DNA of 64,000 nt from an uncultured Parabacteroides sp. (GTDB lineage Bacteria; Bacteroidota; Bacteroidia; Bacteroidales; Tannerellaceae), in contig CAJTMR010000014.1 in NCBI GenBank assembly GCA_910577325.1, positions 24,005-88,004 of the forward strand, read 5' to 3'. The notes under the pieces were generated by a model, which searched no databases, had not been told where the DNA came from, and saw nothing but the letters and a program-made list of their open reading frames with translations. Position 1 is the stretch's first letter. Every line of letters begins with the position of its first letter. The position numbers and the translations under genes were made by a program. Of this stretch, positions 33,064 through 40,586 are shown piece by piece.

Positions 33064-34443
33064 CTATTTGAGTTCTCTAATCTTTATATTCCGGAAAGAA
33101 ACTTCGTCCCAGTGATCCTGCAAAAGGATATGCCCTTTTTCAGCAGTACCGAAGCCACCGAATTCGTTATATTCTTTATTGGCAAATTTACTTCCCTTCA
33201 CGACTTCCAGAAATACTTCCGAAGCCCAATCATACTCTACGACCTTAAAACCATTCAACCAGTGCTCAACGTGCTTGTCCGGGAATACTTTGACGATACC
33301 CTTATTCCACTGACCGACTCCGTTGAAGCGTTTGTTCTTTGCCGGAATGACATCATACAAACTGGACACCGTACGGCTACCGGGATAAGTCGTGTATTTT
33401 GTTGCATCCGGATGTTTCTTGTCATCCAACACCTGATATTCCGGACCGATCACAAAGCCTTTGTTCTTCTCGCTCTCCTGAATCAAATATTTCACGCCGC
33501 TATTGGCGCCTTCCGTCAACTTGAACTCAAAGCTCAACTCAAACGCGCCAAACTCATCGACAGTCAGGATATCACCCCCTCTTTTACCTTCCGGACCGCC
33601 ATTCTTCATAACAGTCAGTTCACCATTTTCGATCTTCCATCCGTTTTCGGGAAACGTTTCCCGTCCGACACCACGCCAACCGTCAGAAGTCTTTCCGTCA
33701 AACAACAGTTTCCAGCCGGCAGCTTTTTCCGTTTCTGTCAAAGTGTTCGGAATGCAGTTCACTTCCGGAGCCAACTGGCCTTGCATACGCTCGGCTTCCA
33801 AGTTTTCCGTCTTAATACGTATGCCGCGCCACCAGATTTCTTTACCTTCTTTAGATGTGTCTTTACCGATTCCATGAACCTGAAAAGCGATAAAACCTTT
33901 CGGAGTCATGTCATCTACCAAGTTGGCAGTATTTACTCCGTTCAACCAGATACGAATACTGTTACCGATGGCTTCAATACGATACTTATTCCAGTCATCT
34001 CTTTTATAAGCGGCGCGACCTGCATCATTATCCGTCAAAGGAACCAGCCAGCCACGACGCGCTTCATCATAAACTCCTCCGCTCCAAGCACGGTCGGACG
34101 GGTCTATTTCACATTGATAACCGTGTACACGCCCATTCTGATAATCAGGCAGGCTCTCACTACGGAACTGCACTCCGGAGTTCAAGATCGGATCACACTT
34201 AACTTCAAATTCCAAGATGAAATCGCCATACTCTTGTTCGGTAGCCATAAAACTATTCGGTTGTCCAAAGACAGATTTACCGACCAAACAACCGTCTTCC
34301 ACACGGTAAGGAGCTTCCCCGTTCAACTGCCTGAAACCGGTAAAATCCTTACCATTAAATAACTTTTGCCATCCGTCGTCGGATTGACAGGCGCCACACA
34401 GCAAAGTCAGAGACAAAGCTGCTAATTTCAAATACGCTTTCAT
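33064..34443 (-). CDS. Lipoprotein with two DUF1080 (3-keto-disaccharide hydrolase) domains
   Basis: 459 residues with a lipoprotein signal (LSLTLLCGAC, Cys about residue 19). Two concanavalin-like DUF1080 domains follow: domain one about 24-215 (WQKLFNGKDFTGFR, LNSGVQFRSES, GVNTANLVDDMTPKGFIAFQ) and domain two about 240-459 (WKLLFDGKTSDGWRG, GANSGVKYLIQES, GHILLQDHWDEVSFRNIKI). Recent work on the family reports hydrolysis of 3-keto-glycosides; the double-domain form would sit on the cell surface or periplasmic face. It has its own promoter with two palindromes at 34503-34556. Confidence 0.88.
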   Translation of the reverse strand: MKAYLKLAALSLTLLCGACQSDDGWQKLFNGKDFTGFRQLNGEAPYRVEDGCLVGKSVFGQPNSFMATEQEYGDFILEFEVKCDPILNSGVQFRSESLPDYQNGRVHGYQCEIDPSDRAWSGGVYDEARRGWLVPLTDNDAGRAAYKRDDWNKYRIEAIGNSIRIWLNGVNTANLVDDMTPKGFIAFQVHGIGKDTSKEGKEIWWRGIRIKTENLEAERMQGQLAPEVNCIPNTLTETEKAAGWKLLFDGKTSDGWRGVGRETFPENGWKIENGELTVMKNGGPEGKRGGDILTVDEFGAFELSFEFKLTEGANSGVKYLIQESEKNKGFVIGPEYQVLDDKKHPDATKYTTYPGSRTVSSLYDVIPAKNKRFNGVGQWNKGIVKVFPDKHVEHWLNGFKVVEYDWASEVFLEVVKGSKFANKEYNEFGGFGTAEKGHILLQDHWDEVSFRNIKIRELK

Positions 34444-34502
34444 TTACTTTTTCTGATACTTATTAATTAGTTAGACAATCTATTTCCTTTCATCCACAAA
34501 CA

Positions 34503-34556
34503 TGTGCACGTGCACAAAGATATAAGTTTTTATATTTCCCCTGCATTATCATGCAG
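34503..34556 (-). promoter_or_regulatory. Promoter and palindromic operator candidates of the DUF1080 gene
   Basis: The minus strand has a -7 element TATCTTTG (34522-34515). A perfect 14-bp palindrome, TGTGCACGTGCACA (34503-34516), overlaps the end of the -7 box and covers the likely start of transcription. A second inverted repeat, CTGCAT/ATGCAG with a 4-base spacer (34541-34556), sits at the -33 position. A dimeric repressor of the LacI or GntR type is the simplest reading; no such gene is adjacent. Confidence 0.6.
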
Positions 34557-34724
34557 AATTTTTCACACTTTCCTTATCACTGGCGATTCGGAGAAAAACA
34601 AATCACATTCTCTTCCCGGAAAATACAGGTTCAATTTAATACGATTGTAAACACAGGTTTTTTACTATGCGCCGGTATGATCCCTATGCGCCTCCATAAT
34701 CCATAAGACGTTTTGGCATAAAAA

Positions 34725-34756
34725 AACGAGCCAATACAATTATGTACCGACTCGTT
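34725..34756 (-). terminator. Terminator of the tRNA-Pro transcript
   Basis: Arms 34725-34738 and 34743-34756 form a 14-bp stem in the minus-strand RNA (three G-U pairs, none broken), followed by a run of seven T in the minus direction. Confidence 0.75.
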
Positions 34757-34793
34757 ATCTCTTTAATTAGCTGAAAACAGCTTTTTGTTTTTG

Positions 34794-34868
34794 TCGGGGT
34801 ACCAGGATTCGAACCTGGGACCCCCTGCTCCCAAAGCAGGTGCGCTAACCGGACTGCGCTACACCCCG
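34794..34868 (-). tRNA. tRNA-Pro (anticodon TGG)
   Basis: 75 bases without encoded CCA. The minus strand opens CGGGGTGTAGCGCAGTCCGG, with acceptor pairs to TACCCCG and discriminator A; the anticodon stem CCTGC/GCAGG encloses TTTGGGA (anticodon TGG, reads CCA and by wobble other Pro codons); the T arm has the GGTTCGAATCC loop. It carries its own promoter upstream and terminator downstream. Confidence 0.97.
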
Positions 34869-34900
34869 TTTTTACAACCTCTTTATTTTCGATTGCGGTG

Positions 34901-34931
34901 CAAAGGTAAGTATTTATTTTTAACTACCAAA
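34901..34931 (-). promoter_or_regulatory. Full Bacteroidales promoter of tRNA-Pro
   Basis: The minus strand reads TTTG (34931-34928), a 19-base spacer, then TACCTTTG (34908-34901), exactly the Bacteroidales consensus. Transcription would start some 25 bases before the tRNA 5' end. Confidence 0.8.
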
Positions 34932-35086
34932 TATTTCATTGTTTTTTTTATTTGTGTACATTCGCATCAGTTTAAGAGATTATTATAACAATATGTATAC
35001 TCCTTTTTATTAATTTCGGAATAAACATACTGTAAATCAGTCTACTACATACAAAATAAAGAAACAAATTTTAATAATTAAGATAT

Positions 35087-35716
35087 ATGACAATTGCTTA
35101 CGTACGTACATATTCAAATAAACAAGAGGCAGAAAGCCAAAAAAGTGCAATCGAACAATTTGCAAAAGAAAAAAAAATTAAGATTAGCAAGTGGTTGAAA
35201 GATGCTAAAAACTCTTCCCAAGAGGAAAAACGGCTTGAAGACGTAATAAAAAATTTACAAGACGGCGATACTCTTATCGTTACCGATGTCACTCGACTCA
35301 GCCGGAAGTTGATGGAGATAATACATTTGATCTTGTTGTGCATCGAAAAGAAAGTGGCGCTTTACTGTATCAAGGAAGGGTATTCATTTGTAAATAGTGT
35401 GGATAACAAGACGCAGGCATTCACATTCGGGCTTGTTTCCGAAATAGATGGTAAACTTATTTCCACTCGTACAAAAGAGGCTTTGACAGCCTGCAAAAAC
35501 AAAGGGACGAAATTAGGACGTCCTTTAGGAAGCCCCCAAGCCGATTTTCTCCTTTCCAAAAAAAGTGAGATCGAAGGGAAATTAAATGAAAAAAATACGA
35601 CATATGCCGAATTAGCCGATTATTATAAGATCTCTTTAAGCAGCTTCAAGCACTTCATCCGGGAAAACATACCGAACCGACCTACGAGAAGGAAAAATAA
35701 AAAAGATACCGAATGA
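35087..35716 (+). CDS. Serine recombinase (resolvase/invertase family) with altered active site
   Basis: 209 residues. The resolvase N-terminal domain spans about 1-145 (MTIAYVRTYSNKQ, DTLIVTDVTRLSRKLMEI, FGLVSEIDGKLISTRTKEAL), then a GRP linker (KLGRPLGS) and a helix-turn-helix-like tail (TTYAELADYYKISLSSFKHF). It resembles the master invertase (Mpi-like) group of Bacteroides. In the family the motif is AY-x-RVST-x-KQ with a catalytic Ser at position 9; here position 9 is Tyr and Ser occupies position 10. The other active-site arginines (Arg7 and the RLSR pair) are kept. It lies between a tRNA gene and a repeat that recurs inverted at 50 kb. Confidence 0.85.
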   Translation: MTIAYVRTYSNKQEAESQKSAIEQFAKEKKIKISKWLKDAKNSSQEEKRLEDVIKNLQDGDTLIVTDVTRLSRKLMEIIHLILLCIEKKVALYCIKEGYSFVNSVDNKTQAFTFGLVSEIDGKLISTRTKEALTACKNKGTKLGRPLGSPQADFLLSKKSEIEGKLNEKNTTYAELADYYKISLSSFKHFIRENIPNRPTRRKNKKDTE

Positions 35717-35869
35717 ATGATATAAAAAGAGGATTTTGTTCACAAATCAATGGATATAAATTGGGATATTCAGTAAATGTCCCTAAAAACCAAGATGGCA
35801 TATGAAGATGCTGCCCCCCTAATCACTTCATATGCTATTTATGCTTACATGGGCAAAAATAGCCATCGG
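35717..35869. other. Spacer after the serine recombinase
   Basis: No gene seen. It leads into the left copy of the long inverted repeat. An imperfect palindrome around CATATGAAG and CTTCATATG (about 35799-35834) is the only structure noticed. Confidence 0.35.
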
Positions 35870-36143
35870 CGAAAAAGATGCAAAAACAGGACATAAAAGT
35901 ACATACAACCTGTCGGATAAACATCCCCGCAGACCCGGAAAGGTATCATCGTTTTTCACCATGATGGTTATGACAGATGAATGATAGTTCAAAATGGCGA
36001 CTATCATGCCATAACATATTGGTTTGAAACAATATACAGACGGATATGATAGTATGATAGTTGTTTTTGCAAAAACATTTATAGGATTAGTCCGTATCGG
36101 TGGCGAAAACAGATGGACGCTTTATGATTTTGGTACGGTTGCC
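35870..36143 (+). repeat. Left copy of the long inverted repeat
   Basis: About 275 bases that match the reverse complement of 50044-50525. Positions 35941-36143 align at roughly 90% by eye; the last 55 bases (36089-36143) are identical to the reverse complement of 50051-50105. The block contains ATGATAGTATGATAGTT words and ends in TTTGGTACGGTTGCC. Relative to the right copy it lacks about 200 bases near 35935. No convincing protein is encoded. Confidence 0.85.
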
Positions 36144-36364
36144 TTGCTGTAAAGCCCAAAGCAGGGAGAATTTCTGAAATATTTTGTATCTAAGCCATAT
36201 CTTAGTCAGGGGATTTCCTCCGTTTTGGCCATCAAACCTTATTTGCAGGGGAATACCTAAAGATACAAAAAGCCAACTGATTCGCAACACTTTAAACATG
36301 AATCAATTGGGTGATCTTATATGATTTACTAAATGTCCCTTTTATTAAATGCCCCTACAATAAA
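36144..36364. other. Spacer between left repeat and the pfp terminator
   Basis: A minus-strand frame of 70 codons (36087-36299) runs through the repeat but matches nothing I know and is probably chance. Nothing else found. Confidence 0.3.
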
Positions 36365-36397
36365 AATAGAGGCAAAGCCTGACGCTTTACCTCTATT
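36365..36397 (-). terminator. Terminator of the PPi-phosphofructokinase gene
   Basis: Arms AATAGAGGCAAAGC (36365-36378) and GCTTTACCTCTATT (36384-36397) give a 14-bp stem with a 5-base loop; in the leftward direction it is followed by TTTTTATTG. Confidence 0.8.
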
Positions 36398-36425
36398 ATA
36401 CTTATAGTCTATTACGGGGCTTGTC

Positions 36426-38072
36426 TTATTTAGCCTGTTCCAACTGCAATGTCTTGGTCGGTTCGTCGCAAACTTCAGTCGGGCCGAAATACTGGATAGG
36501 ACCGGGATAAACATAGCTTGTCGTCATAGCCCATTCGTCGCGGTTGGCAGCGAATTTCTTGAATGGAGCACCATCAAGCTTAACTAAAGCTTTCTGGATA
36601 ACCGGTTTCATTTCTCCATGACGTTTTTCCATATTCATCATCATGGTTACAGGGATACCACCTGCGATCCACTTATCAGCCGGAGCAGTCGTGTTGCGTA
36701 CGGAAGACATATAACCAGTCTTACCGGCAGCAATCAAGCAAGAAGCCGTATAACCCAAAGAATAGCAGTAGTCTGCATCGTAGTTAGAAGGAGCAGCACA
36801 ACGGCCTTCATAACCGAAGAAGTGGTGTTGTGCAGCGAACTTACCGACATATTTACCTTCAGCCTTCCACTCTGCCAACTTCTTACCAACCATTTCAGAC
36901 AGCAATTTTTCTGTTTCGATCAAAGAAACCTGTACATTTCCGTGCGGGTCGCGATCCAAAGACAACTGTCGTGCCACACCTTCCGGCAGGGAAGCGTACA
37001 AGTCAGAGTTTTCTTTTGTCAGCTTGCTGATGATATAAGCACGCTGTTCGCTTTTCTTGATCATCTTGAATTCTGCATCGTGTTTAGCCAAAAAGTCGTT
37101 CAACTCAGCGATCAGGCGTTTCATAGCCGGAACGAATTCGATCAAACCTTCGGGGATCAATACCGTACCGAAGTTGTGGCCTTCGGCAGCACGTTTCGCA
37201 ACAATTCCGGCAATATACGTCACGATATCGTCCAAAGACATATTCTTTTCCTCTACTTCTTCAGAAATGATACAGATATTCGGCTGAGTCTGCAAAGCAC
37301 ATTCCAAAGCGATATGGGAAGCTGAACGTCCCATCAACTTGATGAAGTGCCAGTATTTTTGCGCAGAGTTACAATCACGCTGGATGTTACCGATAACTTC
37401 CGAATAAACCTTACAAGCCGTGTCGAAACCGAAAGAAGTTTCGATCTGCTCGTTCTTCAAGTCACCATCGATTGTCTTCGGACAACCGATTACCTGAACA
37501 CCGGCATTGATAGCCTTGTAGTATTCGGCTAACACACAAGCATTTGTGTTAGAATCGTCACCACCAATAATAACAAGTGCCTTGATATCCAGCTCCTTCA
37601 AGATCTCCAAACCCTTATCGAACTGTTCTTTTGTTTCCAGTTTGGTACGGCCGGAACCGATCATATCGAAACCACCCGTGTTACGGTATTCATCGATGAT
37701 GTCAGCCGTCAGTTCCATATACTTATGATCAATCAGACCACCAGGTCCCAAGATAAAACCATACAGACGAGAAGCCGCGTTATTAGCCTTGATACCGTCG
37801 AACAGACCAGCAATCACATTATGACCACCAGGAGCCTGACCACCGGAAAGGATCACACCGACATTCATTGCCGGCAACTCTTTCTTCTCGTTACTCTTTT
37901 CGAAAGTAACGACAGGCATTCCGTACGTATTCGGGAACAATTTCTTGATGTCGTCCTGATCGGCTACTGATTCTGTGTATGCGCCGTCAACGGCTTTTAC
38001 AGCACCTTTTAATGCAGCAGGTACCTTTGGCTGGTAAGCTGCTCTTGCAATTTGTAATGCACTTTTTGTCAT
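36426..38072 (-). CDS. pfp: Diphosphate--fructose-6-phosphate 1-phosphotransferase
   Basis: 548 residues, the long PPi-dependent form. GVILSGGQAPGGHNVIAG binds the phosphate donor; IIGGDDSNTNACVLAEYY has Asp where ATP enzymes have Gly, and CPKTIDGDLKN has the Lys that marks PPi use; MGRSASHIALECALQTQPN is the fructose-6-phosphate region. It reversibly converts fructose-6-phosphate and PPi to fructose-1,6-bisphosphate in glycolysis. It lies inside the segment bounded by the 55-bp inverted repeats and has its own promoter (TATATTTG, minus 38131-38124) and terminator. Confidence 0.95.
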   Translation of the reverse strand: MTKSALQIARAAYQPKVPAALKGAVKAVDGAYTESVADQDDIKKLFPNTYGMPVVTFEKSNEKKELPAMNVGVILSGGQAPGGHNVIAGLFDGIKANNAASRLYGFILGPGGLIDHKYMELTADIIDEYRNTGGFDMIGSGRTKLETKEQFDKGLEILKELDIKALVIIGGDDSNTNACVLAEYYKAINAGVQVIGCPKTIDGDLKNEQIETSFGFDTACKVYSEVIGNIQRDCNSAQKYWHFIKLMGRSASHIALECALQTQPNICIISEEVEEKNMSLDDIVTYIAGIVAKRAAEGHNFGTVLIPEGLIEFVPAMKRLIAELNDFLAKHDAEFKMIKKSEQRAYIISKLTKENSDLYASLPEGVARQLSLDRDPHGNVQVSLIETEKLLSEMVGKKLAEWKAEGKYVGKFAAQHHFFGYEGRCAAPSNYDADYCYSLGYTASCLIAAGKTGYMSSVRNTTAPADKWIAGGIPVTMMMNMEKRHGEMKPVIQKALVKLDGAPFKKFAANRDEWAMTTSYVYPGPIQYFGPTEVCDEPTKTLQLEQAK

Positions 38073-38123
38073 TTCTTACTCTGATTTATTTAGAAAGTAT
38101 CTGATTCCTAATTAAAGGCGGTG

Positions 38124-38131
38124 CAAATATA
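38124..38131 (-). promoter_or_regulatory. Candidate -7 element for pfp
   Basis: The minus strand reads TATATTTG, 52 bp before the pfp start; its -33 region lies within the last codons of the upstream GH92 gene. Confidence 0.55.
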
Positions 38132-38135
38132 AAAA

Positions 38136-40448
38136 TTATTTCTGATAAAACATCGTTTTGCCCGGCAAAGACAATGAAGCCGGGCGGGCGTCCGCCGAAA
38201 CGGCACGCTTGAAGTTCGGCTTGTCACTCATCACGAAATGAAGCGTGATACCGTGTTGTACGTCCTCGTAAGATAAATAAGATTTATCGTATTTTTTCCC
38301 GTTTACATACATTTCTTTTATATAGACATTCTCTTTCGACCAGTTTTCAGTCGTCATCCTAATTTCCTTCCCGTTACTCATGATGATGGAAAGCGCCTCG
38401 ACACAAGGGGAGCCGATGTTATAAATATTGCTGGAAGGAGCCACCGGATAGAAACCCACGCAGTTGAACATATACCAAGCAGACATTTGCCCACAATCAT
38501 CATTGCCGCTCAAGGATCCGGGTTCGTTACCATAGAAGCGGTCAACAATCTCCCTGATCCACTTCTGGCACTTCCAAGGTTTACCCAAATAGTTGTACAA
38601 ATAAGCGATATGGTGGCAAGGTTCGTTACCATGCCAGTAGCCACCGATACGTCCCTGTATGTCGTGTGCCCCCGGAATATCATCCGGCAGGTCAATCGTA
38701 AACAGATCGTCCAGCCGTTTTTCAAAAAGCTTTTTGCCGGCCAGATTGATATATCCCTGTACATCATGCGGGACATACCAAGTATATTGCATGGTAAACC
38801 CTTCCGTGATATCGCCCCAACCGTTCACAGAACCCGGTCCTTGGTAAGAGATCGGAGCAAACGGCGTACGCCAGTCCCCCTTGCTGTCACGGCCACGCAT
38901 ATATTTCGTTTCCGGATCAATCAATGTCTGGTAAGACAAAGAGCGGTTCAGAAAATACCGATAATCGTCCGTCTTACCCAAAAACTTGGCGACCTGTGCG
39001 ATGCAATAGTCATCATAGGCATATTCCAATGTTTTGGAAACGGATTCGGCTTCCTTGTCAAACGGGACATAGCCATTTCGCATATAGTCGGGCAGACAGT
39101 CGTAATGCGGGTTCAAGGCAGTCGTTTTCATCGCCTCATACGCCCGTTCGTAGTCAAAACCTTTCACCCCTTTGACTATCATATCCGCTAAAACGGAAAC
39201 TGCGTGATACCCGATCATACACCATGTTTCGTTCCCGTAAAAAGACCAGATCGGAAGCATCTTCTCCACACTTTTGTCAAAGTGGACCAGCATCGAATTG
39301 GCAATGTCGGCATTTACATCCTGATGCACCAAATTGAACCAAGGATGCAAAGCCCGGTAAGTGTCCCACAGGGAAAAAGTCGTATAGTTAGTGAAACCTT
39401 TCGCCTGCTCGATATTCTTGTCCAAACTTCTAAAACGGCCATCCGCATCCTGAAAAACAAAAGGATGAAGGGCGGCATGGTAGGCGGAAGTATAAAACGT
39501 TTCCTTTATCTTCCGGTCGGCGGTTATCCGGTATTTTTGCAATTCTTTCTCCCAAAGTTCCTCCCCCTTCTCTTTGAGACTGTCGAATGTCAGTCCGTTC
39601 AGTTCCCGCATGTTCATTTTCGCTCCGGCGGTACTGACAGAAGAGATGGCCGTTTTCACGATCACTTCCTCTCCTTCCTCTGTTGCGAAAGAGAGGCAAG
39701 CTATCAAGTTCTTTCCCCAAGCCTCACGGTCGCTCCTGAACCGAGATGTATTATAGATCACCGGCTTTTTATCCTGCATGAAGCGCAACCCCGTCAATTT
39801 CCTGGAAAAGACCGCAGTGAAATAGACATGGCGTTCAGGCCCCCACCCTTTCACCAACTTATAGCCCGTGATAGTCGAATCGTTTTCCATGCGGAGATTA
39901 GCCCATTCGCACGATTGCCAAAGCGTATGGTTCATATCGATCATGATAAATGATTTTTCCGATTTAGGATAAGTGAAACGGAACATTCCGCTCCGCAAGC
40001 CAGCCGTCATCTCCGCCTTCACGCCGTAATCCTGCAGGCGGACGGCATAATAGTTCGGAGTGGCCCGTTCCTCATCGTGCGTATACCGGGAACGATAGCC
40101 CTCATCAGGGTTCTCACGGCTTCCGGGCTCCAGCTTCATCTCACCGGTTCCGGGGATAAACAGGAAATCTCCCAAATCGGGAATACCGGTACCACTAAGA
40201 TGCGTCAGGCTGAAGCCTAAGATCGACGTATGGTTATATTTATAGCCGGCAGCCGCGTCATAATATTTGGCATCCGTATCCGGACTGATCTGAATCCCTC
40301 CGAACGGGATCTGTGCCCCCGGATACACATTGCCATAACCATCCGTCCCAACCATCGGATTGACATATTCCGTCAACTTTTCGTTCTGTGCCGTGGCGGA
40401 TAAAACGGTGCACGACGCAGCGATCAAAGTACAAATTCGCAATTTCAT
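38136..40448 (-). CDS. GH92 family alpha-mannosidase (third GH92 in the operon)
   Basis: 770 residues from ATG 40448 (MKLRICTLIAASCTVLSATA, Sec signal); the in-frame extension to 40523 is rejected. The N-terminal beta domain starts with TEYVNPMVGTDGYGNVYPGA and PFGGIQISPDT, the GH92 hallmark; the (alpha/alpha)6 catalytic domain has GNEPCHHIAYLY, whose Glu (about residue 609) corresponds to the general acid of GH92 exo-mannosidases, and SGNDDCGQMSAWY with the acidic pair near the catalytic base. It probably removes alpha-linked mannose from host or yeast glycans in the periplasm. Ca2+-dependent by family knowledge. Confidence 0.92.
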   Translation of the reverse strand: MKLRICTLIAASCTVLSATAQNEKLTEYVNPMVGTDGYGNVYPGAQIPFGGIQISPDTDAKYYDAAAGYKYNHTSILGFSLTHLSGTGIPDLGDFLFIPGTGEMKLEPGSRENPDEGYRSRYTHDEERATPNYYAVRLQDYGVKAEMTAGLRSGMFRFTYPKSEKSFIMIDMNHTLWQSCEWANLRMENDSTITGYKLVKGWGPERHVYFTAVFSRKLTGLRFMQDKKPVIYNTSRFRSDREAWGKNLIACLSFATEEGEEVIVKTAISSVSTAGAKMNMRELNGLTFDSLKEKGEELWEKELQKYRITADRKIKETFYTSAYHAALHPFVFQDADGRFRSLDKNIEQAKGFTNYTTFSLWDTYRALHPWFNLVHQDVNADIANSMLVHFDKSVEKMLPIWSFYGNETWCMIGYHAVSVLADMIVKGVKGFDYERAYEAMKTTALNPHYDCLPDYMRNGYVPFDKEAESVSKTLEYAYDDYCIAQVAKFLGKTDDYRYFLNRSLSYQTLIDPETKYMRGRDSKGDWRTPFAPISYQGPGSVNGWGDITEGFTMQYTWYVPHDVQGYINLAGKKLFEKRLDDLFTIDLPDDIPGAHDIQGRIGGYWHGNEPCHHIAYLYNYLGKPWKCQKWIREIVDRFYGNEPGSLSGNDDCGQMSAWYMFNCVGFYPVAPSSNIYNIGSPCVEALSIIMSNGKEIRMTTENWSKENVYIKEMYVNGKKYDKSYLSYEDVQHGITLHFVMSDKPNFKRAVSADARPASLSLPGKTMFYQK

Positions 40449-40586
40449 ATTCAATTTATTGTTTTTATAAATAAAAAGGGCTATCTGAAACAAGGTCCAA
40501 ATAGCCCTTTTGATAATAGTCATGTTGAAAGTGCTATTATTTGCTTATATTAAATAATACCTCCAACCATCTATATGCAATCTCAT

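Noticed and set aside
33046..34362. Long open frame (438 codons) opposite the DUF1080 gene
   Set aside because: Shadow of the real gene; the opposite strand has signal peptide, two repeats of a known domain and a promoter.
36087..36299. 70-codon minus-strand frame through the left repeat
   Set aside because: Not preserved in the right copy of the repeat as a protein frame with a start, and no family match.
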